Positions 1 through 6,549 of a DNA stretch of 6,580 bases are shown here, piece by piece. Below the pieces are notes generated by a model. The model did not search any database and had not been told where the DNA came from. It was given only the letters and a program-made list of their open reading frames with translations. The stretch spans positions 1-6,580 of the forward strand of contig SXXD01000162.1 of the NCBI GenBank assembly GCA_005789685.1, in the 5' to 3' direction. The position numbers and the translations under genes were made by a program. Position 1 is the stretch's first letter, and the number at the start of each line of letters is the position of its first letter. The stretch is from Burkholderiales bacterium. GTDB lineage: Bacteria > Pseudomonadota > Gammaproteobacteria > Burkholderiales > Burkholderiaceae_C.

Positions 1-608
1 ACATCCAACGCCGATGTAGGCTCGTCACACACTAAAAATTCTGGCGCCGTGGCCAAAGCGCGGGCAATAGAAATGCGCTGGCGTTGACCGCCTGAAAACT
101 GGTGCGGGTACTTGACCATATCAAGCGCCGACAAGCCAACCGACTTGAGCAATTCGGCCACCCGGTCTTTCAACTCTTGTTCGTCTTTGGTCATGCCATG
201 TTCATGCAAGGGCTCGCCCACAATGGCCTCAACCGTCCACCTTGGATTCAAGCTGGCATAGGGGTCTTGAAAAATCATTTGAATGCGCTTGCGCATGGCC
301 TTGGCATCGCTTGATTTGAAGGCAGCGTGCGCGTCCTGCCCATCAAAGGTCAAGCCGCCGCGGGTGGGTTCATACAGACCCACCAGCAAACGTGCAACGG
401 TGCTTTTGCCGCAGCCTGATTCACCGACCAGCGCCAATGTTTTACCGCGCTCAATTTCGAAACTCACGCCATCAACGGCTTTGAGCAATTGGCGTGGTTT
501 GCGCTCAATGACCCGGCTTAGCCACGGTGCAGAGACATCGAAGGTTTTGGCAAGGTCGTGGGCGACCACCAAGGCTTTTGAATTTTGTTGAGGGTCTTGA
601 ACGCTCAT
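1..608 (-). CDS. Peptide/nickel-type ABC transporter ATP-binding protein, DppF/OppF-like (3' end outside window)
   Basis: This is one of two ATPases that power a Dpp/Opp-type importer at the cytoplasmic face of the inner membrane. Reading leftward from ATG at 608, 202 codons are visible with no stop, so the gene is cut by the window edge. Visible motifs are Walker A GESGCGKST at residues 62-70, the Q-loop glutamine at 114 in IFQDPYASLNP, the ABC signature FSGGQRQR at about 171-178, and Walker B ending in D195-E196 followed by PTSALD. The H-loop and the C-terminal oligopeptide-transporter region lie outside. An insertion-like stretch around residues 25-42, before the KAVDGVSF strand, is usual for the F-type subunit and separates it from the D-type ATPase upstream. 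Its ATG overlaps the TGA of the upstream ATPase gene as ATGA, and a strong GGAGGG ribosome site precedes it, which supports both the start and co-translation. The family is certain. The transported substrate (dipeptide, oligopeptide, glutathione or nickel) cannot be told from the ATPase. Confidence 0.95.
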   Translation of the reverse strand, partial: MSVQDPQQNSKALVVAHDLAKTFDVSAPWLSRVIERKPRQLLKAVDGVSFEIERGKTLALVGESGCGKSTVARLLVGLYEPTRGGLTFDGQDAHAAFKSSDAKAMRKRIQMIFQDPYASLNPRWTVEAIVGEPLHEHGMTKDEQELKDRVAELLKSVGLSALDMVKYPHQFSGGQRQRISIARALATAPEFLVCDEPTSALD

Positions 609-1603
609 GACACGCCCTCCAATGTGTTGGCGTGGTGTAACCAGCAGGCCACCTGCGTTGGGGTGTTTTGTCCACTCCTGGATACCGCAGCCAAATCAGG
701 GCGCTCATTTAAACACCGGTCAAAAACCTGCGGGCAGCGCGGATTGAAGGCACAGCCTTTGGGAATGGCATTGAGGCGCGGCATGGCCCCATCAATTTGG
801 TTCAAACGCTCGCGGTCAACGTCCATGTCTGGAATAGAAGCCATCAAGCCCGCGGTGTAGGGGTGCTCAGGGTGGTTGATGACTTGATGAACCGGCCCAA
901 TCTCGGCAATGCGCCCGGCATACATGACGGCCACACGATCGCATGTTTCAGCGATGACACCCATGTCGTGGGTGATGAGCATGACGGCGGCACCGCGTTT
1001 TTTGCAAACGTTTTTCAGGAGGCTGATAATTTGCGCTTGAATGGACACATCCAACGCGGTGGTGGGCTCGTCGGCCACAATCAATTGAGGCTCGGCAGCC
1101 AAGGCCAAGGCAATGACCACACGCTGTCGCATGCCACCAGAAAACTGATGTGGGTAATGGTCGATTCGCTCTGCTGCTGCTGAAATACCAGTGTCTTGCA
1201 ACAAGGCAATGGCACGCTGCCGCGCTTCTTGATCTGACACGGGCAAGTGCGCTTGAATGGTCTCTGTCAATTGTTTGCCCACTGAATACAGCGGGTTCAA
1301 AGAGGTGAGTGGGTCTTGAAAAATAGCACCAATCTTGCGACCCCGAATGCTGCGCATTTGATCGTTGTTCAGATTGTCAATGCGCTGACCTTCTAACAGA
1401 ATTTGGCCAGAGGCAATGCGGCCTGGCGGCTCTAACAAACCAATGATAGAGGCCCCCGTGAGTGACTTGCCTGCACCCGACTCGCCCACCACACCCAAAA
1501 TTTCTCCAGGTGCAATGTCAAATGAAATTTCATCTAGCGCACGCAATGTGCCGTGCCGACTTGGAAACTCCACCACCAAATTTTTAACTTGTAACAAACT
1601 CAT
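605..1603 (-). CDS. Peptide/nickel-type ABC transporter ATP-binding protein, DppD/OppD-like
   Basis: This 332-residue ATPase is the D-type partner of the DppF-like protein, and the two would form a heterodimer that drives import through the two permeases. Motifs are complete: Walker A GESGAGKS at 40-47, Q-loop Q96 in IFQDPLTSLNP, signature FSGGMRQR at 154-161, Walker B LIVADEP at 174-180 (D178, E179), D-loop ALDV, and the H-loop histidine at 212 in ITHDMG. The C-terminal oligopeptide-transporter region carries C284, C290, C297 and C320. This is the spacing known in DppD/OppD-family proteins for a [4Fe-4S] cluster. The length is normal for the family. The start at 1603 has a weak AAAGAGAG element 9 bases upstream, and the protein opens directly with the first ABC strand (LLQVKNLVVEF), as expected. 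There are 41 bases between it and the DppC-like gene upstream, and it overlaps the next gene by four bases. Substrate is not determinable. Confidence 0.96.
   Translation of the reverse strand: MSLLQVKNLVVEFPSRHGTLRALDEISFDIAPGEILGVVGESGAGKSLTGASIIGLLEPPGRIASGQILLEGQRIDNLNNDQMRSIRGRKIGAIFQDPLTSLNPLYSVGKQLTETIQAHLPVSDQEARQRAIALLQDTGISAAAERIDHYPHQFSGGMRQRVVIALALAAEPQLIVADEPTTALDVSIQAQIISLLKNVCKKRGAAVMLITHDMGVIAETCDRVAVMYAGRIAEIGPVHQVINHPEHPYTAGLMASIPDMDVDRERLNQIDGAMPRLNAIPKGCAFNPRCPQVFDRCLNERPDLAAVSRSGQNTPTQVACWLHHANTLEGVS
615..620 (-). promoter_or_regulatory. Ribosome binding site for the DppF-like gene
   Basis: On the minus strand GGAGGG lies six bases (CGTGTC) before the ATG at 608, inside the last codons of the upstream DppD-like gene. 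This is the strongest Shine-Dalgarno match among the transporter genes. It fixes the start of the DppF-like protein and suggests independent ribosome loading in addition to coupling through the ATGA overlap. Confidence 0.8.
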
Positions 1604-1644
1604 GAAATAGAACTCTCTTTAAACACGTCGCTTGAATTTAAAAA

Positions 1645-2556
1645 TTAACGCAAACGAGGGTTCAGGGCATCACGCAGCCAATCGCCCAACAAATTAACCG
1701 ACAAGGCAATGAGCACCAAAGTAAGACCCGGGAAAATGGTAATCCACCACTCACCTGAAAACAAAAAGTCGTTGCCAATGCGAATGAGTGTGCCAAGCGA
1801 TGGCGACGTAGGCGGTACACCCACACCTAAAAATGAGAGCGTGGCCTCGGTAATGATGGCCGAGGCCACTTGAATGGTGGCCAGCACCGTAACGGGCCCC
1901 AGTACATTGGGCAACACGTGGCGCAACATGATGCGAAGCGGCGCCACGCCCGTCACCCGCGCAGCTTGCACATACTCTTTGTTGCGCTCCACCAAGGTGG
2001 TACCGCGCACCGTACGGGCATATTGCACCCAACCGGTGAGCGAAATTGAAATGATGAGCACGCCAAAAGCCAAGGAGTCATCGGCATTCGGAAAAACAGC
2101 ACGGCCAACACCGGCAATGAGCAAGGCCACCAAGATGGCTGGAAACGAGAGCATGACGTCACACAAACGCATGAGAAAAGCATCGAGCCAACCACCACGA
2201 AAGCCTGCAATGAGGCCAAGGCTGACGCCGACCACCAAAGAGAGCATGACGGACGCCATGCCCACCACCAAAGAAATGCGGGTGCCATACATCAGGGCCG
2301 ACAAAATATCGCGGCCTTGGTCGTCTGTGCCCAGCAAATATTTGGTACTGCCATCGGCAGACCAAGCGGGCGGCAAGAGTGAGTCCATGAGTTCGAGCGA
2401 TGCGGCATCAAACGGGTTGTAAGGGGCCACCCACTTTGCAAACAAAGCACAGAAAATAAACACGAAAGCAATGAAAGCGGCAACCATGGCGGTTTTGGAG
2501 TTTCGGAAGCTGTAGCCAACATCGCTGCTTAGCCAACGAGAAATAGGATTGGACAT
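1645..2556 (-). CDS. Peptide/nickel-type ABC transporter permease, DppC/OppC-like
   Basis: This inner-membrane permease pairs with the DppB-like protein to form the transport channel. From ATG at 2556 it has 303 residues. The N-terminus carries the OppC_N-like pattern: SDVGYSFRNS followed by a first membrane helix at about 22-40 and then APYNPFD. Next come LLGTDDQGRDILSAL at 74-88, a hallmark of DppC/GsiD permeases, and further hydrophobic helices at about 95-118, 137-150, 163-178, 222-238 and 272-292. The EAA coupling loop runs from about 194 to 208 (EYVQAARVTGVAPLR) and contacts an ATPase. The protein ends in the family-typical ALNPRLR. The same frame is open to a GTG at 2613, which would give 322 residues and overlap the DppB-like gene by 26 bases. 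I prefer 2556 because the residues after it match the usual DppC beginning, although neither start has a strong ribosome site. It lies 31 bases after the upstream stop. Confidence 0.94.
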   Translation of the reverse strand: MSNPISRWLSSDVGYSFRNSKTAMVAAFIAFVFIFCALFAKWVAPYNPFDAASLELMDSLLPPAWSADGSTKYLLGTDDQGRDILSALMYGTRISLVVGMASVMLSLVVGVSLGLIAGFRGGWLDAFLMRLCDVMLSFPAILVALLIAGVGRAVFPNADDSLAFGVLIISISLTGWVQYARTVRGTTLVERNKEYVQAARVTGVAPLRIMLRHVLPNVLGPVTVLATIQVASAIITEATLSFLGVGVPPTSPSLGTLIRIGNDFLFSGEWWITIFPGLTLVLIALSVNLLGDWLRDALNPRLR

Positions 2557-2587
2557 GCCGTCTAAATCTTTCTTAAGAGAATTTGCT

Positions 2588-3568
2588 TCAATGACCGCCG
2601 GCTTTGCCAACACGCAGCCTAGGATCTACAGCAAAGTAAAGCAAATCGACGGTGAGGTTGATCACCACAAAAATGAGTGCAATTAGGCACAAATAGGCCG
2701 CCATGACAGGTACGTCTGCAAATGTGACCGCTTGAATGAACAGCAAGCCCATGCCTGGCCACTGAAACACAGTTTCTGTGATGATGGCAAACGCAATGAG
2801 TCCGCCCAGTTGCAGGCCTGTGATGGTCATGACAGGCACCAGCGTGTTTTTAAGGGCATGGCCAAAGTGAATGGCTCGGTTTGACAAGCCACGGGCACGT
2901 GCAAATTTGATGTAGTCGGTGCGCAGTACTTCCAGCATTTCAGCACGCACCAAGCGCATGATCAGTGTGAGCTGAAAAACAGTGAGCGTGAGTGCTGGCA
3001 AAACAATGTGTTGCCAGCCTTTGGCGGTAAGCAGCCCTGTGCTCCACCAACCAATTTTGACCACATCACCCCGGCCAAAACTTGGAAGCCAACCTAGCAG
3101 CACTGCAAAAAACAAAATGAGCAAAATGCCAATGAGGAAAGTGGGCAGCGACACGCCCAAAAGCGAAAAAGTCATGAGCAATTGACTAGACAAGGTGCCA
3201 CGCTTGAGAGCGGCATAAACGCCCATGGGAATTCCCAACAAAAGCGCCATGCCAGCGGCAATGACAGCCAACTCTAAAGTTGCAGGAAAACGATCTGAAA
3301 TGAGCTGAGACACTTTGGCGCCTTGCCTGAGACTGATGCCAAATTCACCTTGAACAGCGTTCAATAAAAAATGGCCAAACTGCACAATAAAGGGCTGGTC
3401 AAGCCCCAAATCTTTGCGCAGTGCCGCAATTTGATCGGCCGTGGCATCTTGACCCAACATGAACAGCACAGGATCGCCCACGTACTGAAACAAGAGGAAC
3501 GCGATGAACGCGACTGAGACCATGACCATGATGGCCTGGATAAGACGTTGAACGACAAAAGCAAACAT
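2588..3568 (-). CDS. Peptide/nickel-type ABC transporter permease, DppB/OppB-like
   Basis: This 326-residue inner-membrane permease is the first gene of the importer block. The N-terminal helix at about 9-29 and the following periplasmic segment, with GDPVLFMLGQDATADQI and the LGLDQPF motif, are typical of DppB. Later helices lie at about 97-121, 133-160, 187-207, 248-268 and 290-312. The EAA-type cytoplasmic loop is at about 219-233 (YIKFARARGLSNRAI), followed by HALKNTLVPV. The C-terminus has the expected AVDPRLR. The start at 3568 is preceded by AGGGA five bases upstream, a reasonable ribosome site. The gene follows a 78-base gap after the DUF3047 gene, the largest gap in the window. That gap may separate two transcription units, although I see neither a clear promoter nor a clear terminator in it. 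No peptide-binding protein gene precedes it, unlike many dpp operons, so the substrate remains open. Confidence 0.95.
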   Translation of the reverse strand: MFAFVVQRLIQAIMVMVSVAFIAFLLFQYVGDPVLFMLGQDATADQIAALRKDLGLDQPFIVQFGHFLLNAVQGEFGISLRQGAKVSQLISDRFPATLELAVIAAGMALLLGIPMGVYAALKRGTLSSQLLMTFSLLGVSLPTFLIGILLILFFAVLLGWLPSFGRGDVVKIGWWSTGLLTAKGWQHIVLPALTLTVFQLTLIMRLVRAEMLEVLRTDYIKFARARGLSNRAIHFGHALKNTLVPVMTITGLQLGGLIAFAIITETVFQWPGMGLLFIQAVTFADVPVMAAYLCLIALIFVVINLTVDLLYFAVDPRLRVGKAGGH

Positions 3569-3646
3569 TCACTTCCCTAAAAAACTACCCTGAACTATGC
3601 AACAAACAGGCCCGATTTAGGCAGAGGGGAATCCCCATTTTGAGGC
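3569..3646 (-). other. 78-base intergenic gap between the DUF3047 gene and the importer genes
   Basis: This is the longest gap between genes in the window. On the minus strand it contains a short GGGG-ATT-CCCC inverted repeat just after the DUF3047 stop, but no T-run follows, so it does not read as an intrinsic terminator. No convincing -35/-10 pair at 16-18 base spacing was found, although the stretch ending in TAGTTTTTT is AT-rich. Whether transcription restarts here cannot be decided by eye. Confidence 0.5.
3574..3578 (-). promoter_or_regulatory. Ribosome binding site for the DppB-like gene
   Basis: On the minus strand AGGGA stands five bases (AGTGA) before the ATG at 3568. It supports that start and independent initiation at the head of the importer block. 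Confidence 0.6.
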
Positions 3647-4468
3647 TTATTTTACAGAGCCCTCAAGCACGAATGTGTTACGAGAAACCACATTCAGTGC
3701 AATGGGGCCATACCAAGCTTGCGCTTGGCTGCGGGTGTTGTCGCTGTCGGTCATCAAGCCAATGCCGATAAGGGCTCCGGGTGGCTCGCCAAAAGCTTTT
3801 TCGTAATCAGCCCGAATGTTGCGCTCGTAAGTGATCCATTGGTTTAAACGACTGGCGCCTGTTTCGACCACTATTTTTCGAATTCGATCGGTTCTAGGAT
3901 TTTGAATGACCGAATTCACAGGCCGTTGGTTGCACCACACATACATGAGCGTGGCATAGGGCATGGGCTGGCCAGTCAGCGCATGTGTCAGCTCACTCAG
4001 CATGGCATTTTTAGGGGAAAACTGACTGCGATCGCCGTCAAAGGCCAAAACCAATCTGACAGGCGAGTCGTCTTGATCACGCTGTGCCATGTCGGCACCG
4101 TCAATGAGCTTTTGAATTTGCCATGAAAAGCTCAACTCGTTCAGTTGTGCGGGTTCAATACGCAATTCTTTTCTAAGCATGCTGGCTGAAGAGGAAGCAC
4201 GGGCCATCAAGCTGCGGCGATCGCTTAAGCGAACCACCGAATATTGCGTGGGCACTTTGCCTGGAATCTTCACGACCTCCCACTTCAATTGATCTTCTGG
4301 CTGCCAGATTGCGGCTGCGGCTTGATTCTCTGCTTGAATCGATTCGTGTGAATTGACTTTGGCGATGGGCTGCAAACTGCTACAGCCCTGCAAAAACAAA
4401 AACGTCAAACCCCATGCAAACAGAATGCATCTTCGCAAAATAAATTGAAGCAACTTGGTTGGGATCAT
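3647..4468 (-). CDS. DUF3047 domain lipoprotein
   Basis: This is a 273-residue exported protein of unknown function. Residues 1-29 form a lipoprotein signal: a positively charged start with R12 and R13, a hydrophobic core CILFAWGLTFLFL, and a lipobox LQGC with C29 as the lipid-anchored residue. Serine follows at +2, which favours the outer membrane, so a periplasm-facing outer-membrane lipoprotein is likely. The rest matches what I recall of the DUF3047 family: a W-x-V-V-K-I-P-G-K start at about 63-71, SFSWQIQKLIDGAD at 113-126, DDSPVRLVLAFDGDRS at 133-148, MPYATLMYVW at 169-178, and the closing LMTDSDNT at 238-245 before a terminal beta segment. The conserved acidic cluster suggests binding of a ligand or metal, but that is inference. 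Its ATG directly abuts the TAA of the upstream hydrolase gene (TAAATG), with only a weak AAAGAAA upstream, so translation probably depends on coupling to that gene. Confidence 0.82.
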   Translation of the reverse strand: MIPTKLLQFILRRCILFAWGLTFLFLQGCSSLQPIAKVNSHESIQAENQAAAAIWQPEDQLKWEVVKIPGKVPTQYSVVRLSDRRSLMARASSSASMLRKELRIEPAQLNELSFSWQIQKLIDGADMAQRDQDDSPVRLVLAFDGDRSQFSPKNAMLSELTHALTGQPMPYATLMYVWCNQRPVNSVIQNPRTDRIRKIVVETGASRLNQWITYERNIRADYEKAFGEPPGALIGIGLMTDSDNTRSQAQAWYGPIALNVVSRNTFVLEGSVK

Positions 4469-5293
4469 TTATTTTCTTTGGAAAAATTCAGTCACCACAT
4501 CTTGCGCCACTTGTTGCAACTGAGTTGCTGTGGCCTCATCAATGGCATTGGCCCCATGAGATAAGTAGCTTGGATCTAACTTGTTGTATTTGACGCCTAC
4601 GGGTGAACGGCCATAAAGCGTTGCATAGGTTGTGCACGCGGCCAAATAAGTGCCCAGCAAGGAGGGGTGTGTGCCGTCTGGCAGGTGGAGTTTCAAGTTC
4701 GGAAATCTTTGATAAGCCTCCCTGAATGCCAACCCCACTGGTATGACCAAGGCGCCGATTTCATTGCCCACTTCAACATACATTGACTCTGTGGCGGTTA
4801 TATTCTGAGGGCTTGCTAGTCTATGTGGCTTCACATAAGCATGCGTCATGTACAAAGCCACTTGGCCGCCTCTGGCCTTGACCATCTCTGCATGGGTCAT
4901 GGCCGTTTGGCGGAAAATTTCTCGTCGGCTTTGAGACAGAGGCTCTGCGCTCCCACCCTGCATCACCACCCACTGAAAGGGTTGAGTCACACCTAAACTG
5001 CCGGGCTCTGTCAAATGCGCCATATTGTGATGGTTGAGCGCAGCGCCTCCAATGGTAGAGGACTTGAACTGCAAACGTGCACCCAATGCAGCGTCCGAAG
5101 CTTTCACTAAATCAGACACATGGTTGTGAAGGCTGTTGTTGTAATAGTAATAACTGTTTCCCACAAACAGCACGCGCTCTGGATTTGAATTGAGTAAAGG
5201 CTTGACCTTGAGAGCTTCAGCAAGCGAAAGCTCTGATAAAAAAAGTAAACAAGCGACGAGCCCTAAGCGACTAAATTGAAGCGAGAAAGTCAT
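4469..5293 (-). CDS. Secreted SGNH/GDSL-type hydrolase, DUF4886-like
   Basis: This 274-residue protein has a Sec-type signal with hydrophobic core LGLVACLLFLSELSLA and probable cleavage after A25 or A27, so it should act in the periplasm or outside the cell. After the signal, the sequence fits an SGNH hydrolase. The first strand VLFVGNS at 41-47 supplies the candidate nucleophile S47, in a GNS form of the usual GDS as in DUF4886-like members. Block II is likely IGGAALNHH at 81-89. WVVMQGGSAEP at 108-118 corresponds to the VLQ-type third block. DGTHPS at 206-211 provides the D206 and H209 of the catalytic D-x-x-H. The family contains esterases, lipases and carbohydrate deacetylases, and the substrate here is unknown. 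An unusual run of four tyrosines (48-51) directly follows the nucleophile. The start at 5293 has no good ribosome site and lies eight bases after the stop of the lyase-like fragment, so coupling to an upstream reading frame is likely. It is followed without a gap by the DUF3047 gene. Confidence 0.82.
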   Translation of the reverse strand: MTFSLQFSRLGLVACLLFLSELSLAEALKVKPLLNSNPERVLFVGNSYYYYNNSLHNHVSDLVKASDAALGARLQFKSSTIGGAALNHHNMAHLTEPGSLGVTQPFQWVVMQGGSAEPLSQSRREIFRQTAMTHAEMVKARGGQVALYMTHAYVKPHRLASPQNITATESMYVEVGNEIGALVIPVGLAFREAYQRFPNLKLHLPDGTHPSLLGTYLAACTTYATLYGRSPVGVKYNKLDPSYLSHGANAIDEATATQLQQVAQDVVTEFFQRK

Positions 5294-5301
5294 CAGGGCA
5301 C

Positions 5302-5541
5302 TTAAATGAGTTTTACAAAATCACGGTCCAAACCTTTGGCCGCATGGTCGATGGCATTTTTCTTGGTCTGTACCCATTGCGTTTGGTCTTTGATGGTTTG
5401 CTTGGCCAGCGCCAACATTCGTTTCATTTCAGACTCTTGTGGACCACCCACAGTTTGGCGATTCTGCACAATGGCAATCGGATTCAATGTTTCTTTGAAT
5501 TCAATTTCAGACATGGGCAATGCAACGGCAACACCAGGGTA
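5302..5541 (-). pseudogene. C-terminal remnant of an argininosuccinate lyase-like (fumarate lyase superfamily) gene
   Basis: Directly after the Bug stop codon, and in the same frame, comes an open segment of 79 codons ending in TAA at 5302. Its translation, with ALPMSEIEFKETLNP, then NRQTVGGPQESEMKRML and a charged helix to the end, resembles only the last small helical domain of argininosuccinate lyases, where an R-x-x-x-GG-x-x-x-x-x-V/M pattern is usual. A full lyase has about 460 or more residues. The catalytic parts, including the GSSxMPxKxN signature, are absent from the window. Possible starts are TTG at 5520 (72 residues) and ATG at 5514 (70 residues). Neither has a ribosome site upstream. 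The best reading is a lyase gene that lost its front part by deletion, leaving Bug and the tail adjacent. A short functional protein cannot be excluded, since the frame is still open. The family assignment rests on pattern recall and is moderately sure. Confidence 0.6.
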
Positions 5542-5551
5542 TCAACCCGGT
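5533..5551 (-). repeat. Short inverted repeat spanning the Bug stop codon
   Basis: On the plus strand ACC-A-GGGT, loop ATCA, then ACCCGGT gives a seven-base-pair stem with one bulged base. The Bug TGA falls in the loop. No T-run follows, so it is not a standard terminator. It could be a small mRNA hairpin at the gene junction, or chance. Confidence 0.35.
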
Positions 5552-6537
5552 TTAATTTGAGCTCTTTCAACCACGGTCTTCCAGCGGGCTTGTTCTTTGG
5601 CAATGAACGCCGCGTATTCAGCAGGCGATCCACCACCAGGAATGGCGCTCTCTGCTTCATTGCGTTTAATGACCTCTGGCGCCTTCATGGTTTTGGCACA
5701 TTCTTGCTGCAATTTGTTGATGATCTCAAGAGGCGTGCCATTTCTAACGGTGATGCCGTACCACTGAACTGTTTCAAAGTCTTTGAATCCCAACTCTGCC
5801 ACAGTGGGCACATCGGGCAACACAGGAATGCGCTGACTGGTGCCTACAGCAATGCAACGCAAAGCGCCGCTCTTAATGTGCGGCAGCAATGCAGGTGTTC
5901 CGGCAGACATGAACTCAATGCGGCCAGCCAAGACATCGTTCAACGCGGGGCCGGTGCCGCGGTAAGGAATGTGCGTGATGAACATGCCTGTGGCCACTTT
6001 CAAGGCTTCTACTGCCAAGTGACCTGCACTGGCATTGCCTGCAGATGCATAGTTCAATTGACCCGGTTTGGATTTGACATACGCTACAAAGGATTTGAAA
6101 TCTTTGGCAGGCACGTCTTTGTGCACCACAAACAAACTGGGCACACGCGACAACAAAGTGACAGAGGTGAAGTCTTTGTTGACGTCATACCCACTGTCTG
6201 GATAAATGAGTGGGTTGACAGCCATCAAGCCAATATGGCTCATGACAATGGTGTAACCATCGGCAGGTGCGCGCAGTGCTTCTTGCATGGCAGGCACACC
6301 GCCGCCGCCGCCTTTGTTGTCAATGACAAAAGGCACACCCAATTGCTTGGTGAGCTCTGCGCCAATGGATCGCGCCACAATGCTGGACGTACCACCAGGG
6401 GCAAAGGGCACGATCCACCTGACGGACTTGTCGGGCCAGTTGCTGGTTTGACCTAAGGCTGGAAATCCTGCTGCTGACAAACCCGCTGCACCCATTAATT
6501 TGAGGTGATTGCGGCGATTCATATCTTCAAACTGCAT
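5542..6537 (-). CDS. Bug/TctC-family tripartite tricarboxylate transporter substrate-binding protein
   Basis: This 331-residue extracytoplasmic binding protein belongs to the Bug family, which captures carboxylates and related small metabolites. Members often occur as orphans, without TctA/TctB permeases nearby, and none are seen here. The N-terminus has a twin-arginine-like signal NRRNHLK at 7-13, a short hydrophobic stretch and a probable cleavage near ALG-Q at 29/30. Family landmarks follow in order: WPDKSVRWIVPFAPGG at 34-49, the NKGGGGG loop at 74-80, ADGYT at 92-96, LNYASAGNASAGHLA at 161-175, HIPYRGTGPALNDVLAGRIE at 189-208, and PDVPTVAELGF at 241-251. The protein ends naturally with ARWKTVVERAQIKPG. 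The start at 6537 is chosen over TTG at 6561 and ATG at 6522 because GAAGGAG lies five bases before it. Two usual features are altered: the GG-x-x-D-x-x-AR motif has serine (S52) for aspartate, and the N-R-P-G-A-G-G loop is a glycine run. The ligand cannot be predicted. Confidence 0.95.
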   Translation of the reverse strand: MQFEDMNRRNHLKLMGAAGLSAAGFPALGQTSNWPDKSVRWIVPFAPGGTSSIVARSIGAELTKQLGVPFVIDNKGGGGGVPAMQEALRAPADGYTIVMSHIGLMAVNPLIYPDSGYDVNKDFTSVTLLSRVPSLFVVHKDVPAKDFKSFVAYVKSKPGQLNYASAGNASAGHLAVEALKVATGMFITHIPYRGTGPALNDVLAGRIEFMSAGTPALLPHIKSGALRCIAVGTSQRIPVLPDVPTVAELGFKDFETVQWYGITVRNGTPLEIINKLQQECAKTMKAPEVIKRNEAESAIPGGGSPAEYAAFIAKEQARWKTVVERAQIKPG

Positions 6538-6542
6538 GTTGG

Positions 6543-6549
6543 CTCCTTC
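6543..6549 (-). promoter_or_regulatory. Ribosome binding site for the Bug gene
   Basis: On the minus strand GAAGGAG is followed by five bases (CCAAC) and then ATG at 6537. It is a near-consensus site and decides the start in favour of 6537, since the in-frame TTG at 6561 would place this site inside the coding region. Confidence 0.85.

Noticed and set aside
1169..1182. CTG trinucleotide run inside the DppD-like gene.
   Set aside because: It simply encodes an alanine run (AAA) in a variable linker. It is too short to call a repeat.
1874..2422. A 182-codon plus-strand open frame opposite the DppC-like gene.
   Set aside because: Low-complexity Thr/Ser/Lys/Met-rich translation without motifs, fully antisense to a conserved permease.
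3627..3637. GGGG-AAT-CCCC inverted repeat after the DUF3047 gene as a terminator.
   Set aside because: The stem is only four to five pairs and no T-run follows on the transcribed strand.
5344..6456. A 370-codon open frame on the plus strand, antisense to the Bug gene and longer than it.
   Set aside because: Its translation is rich in Cys, His and Arg, with no family pattern or plausible ribosome site, while the minus strand encodes a textbook Bug protein. It is a shadow of biased codon use.
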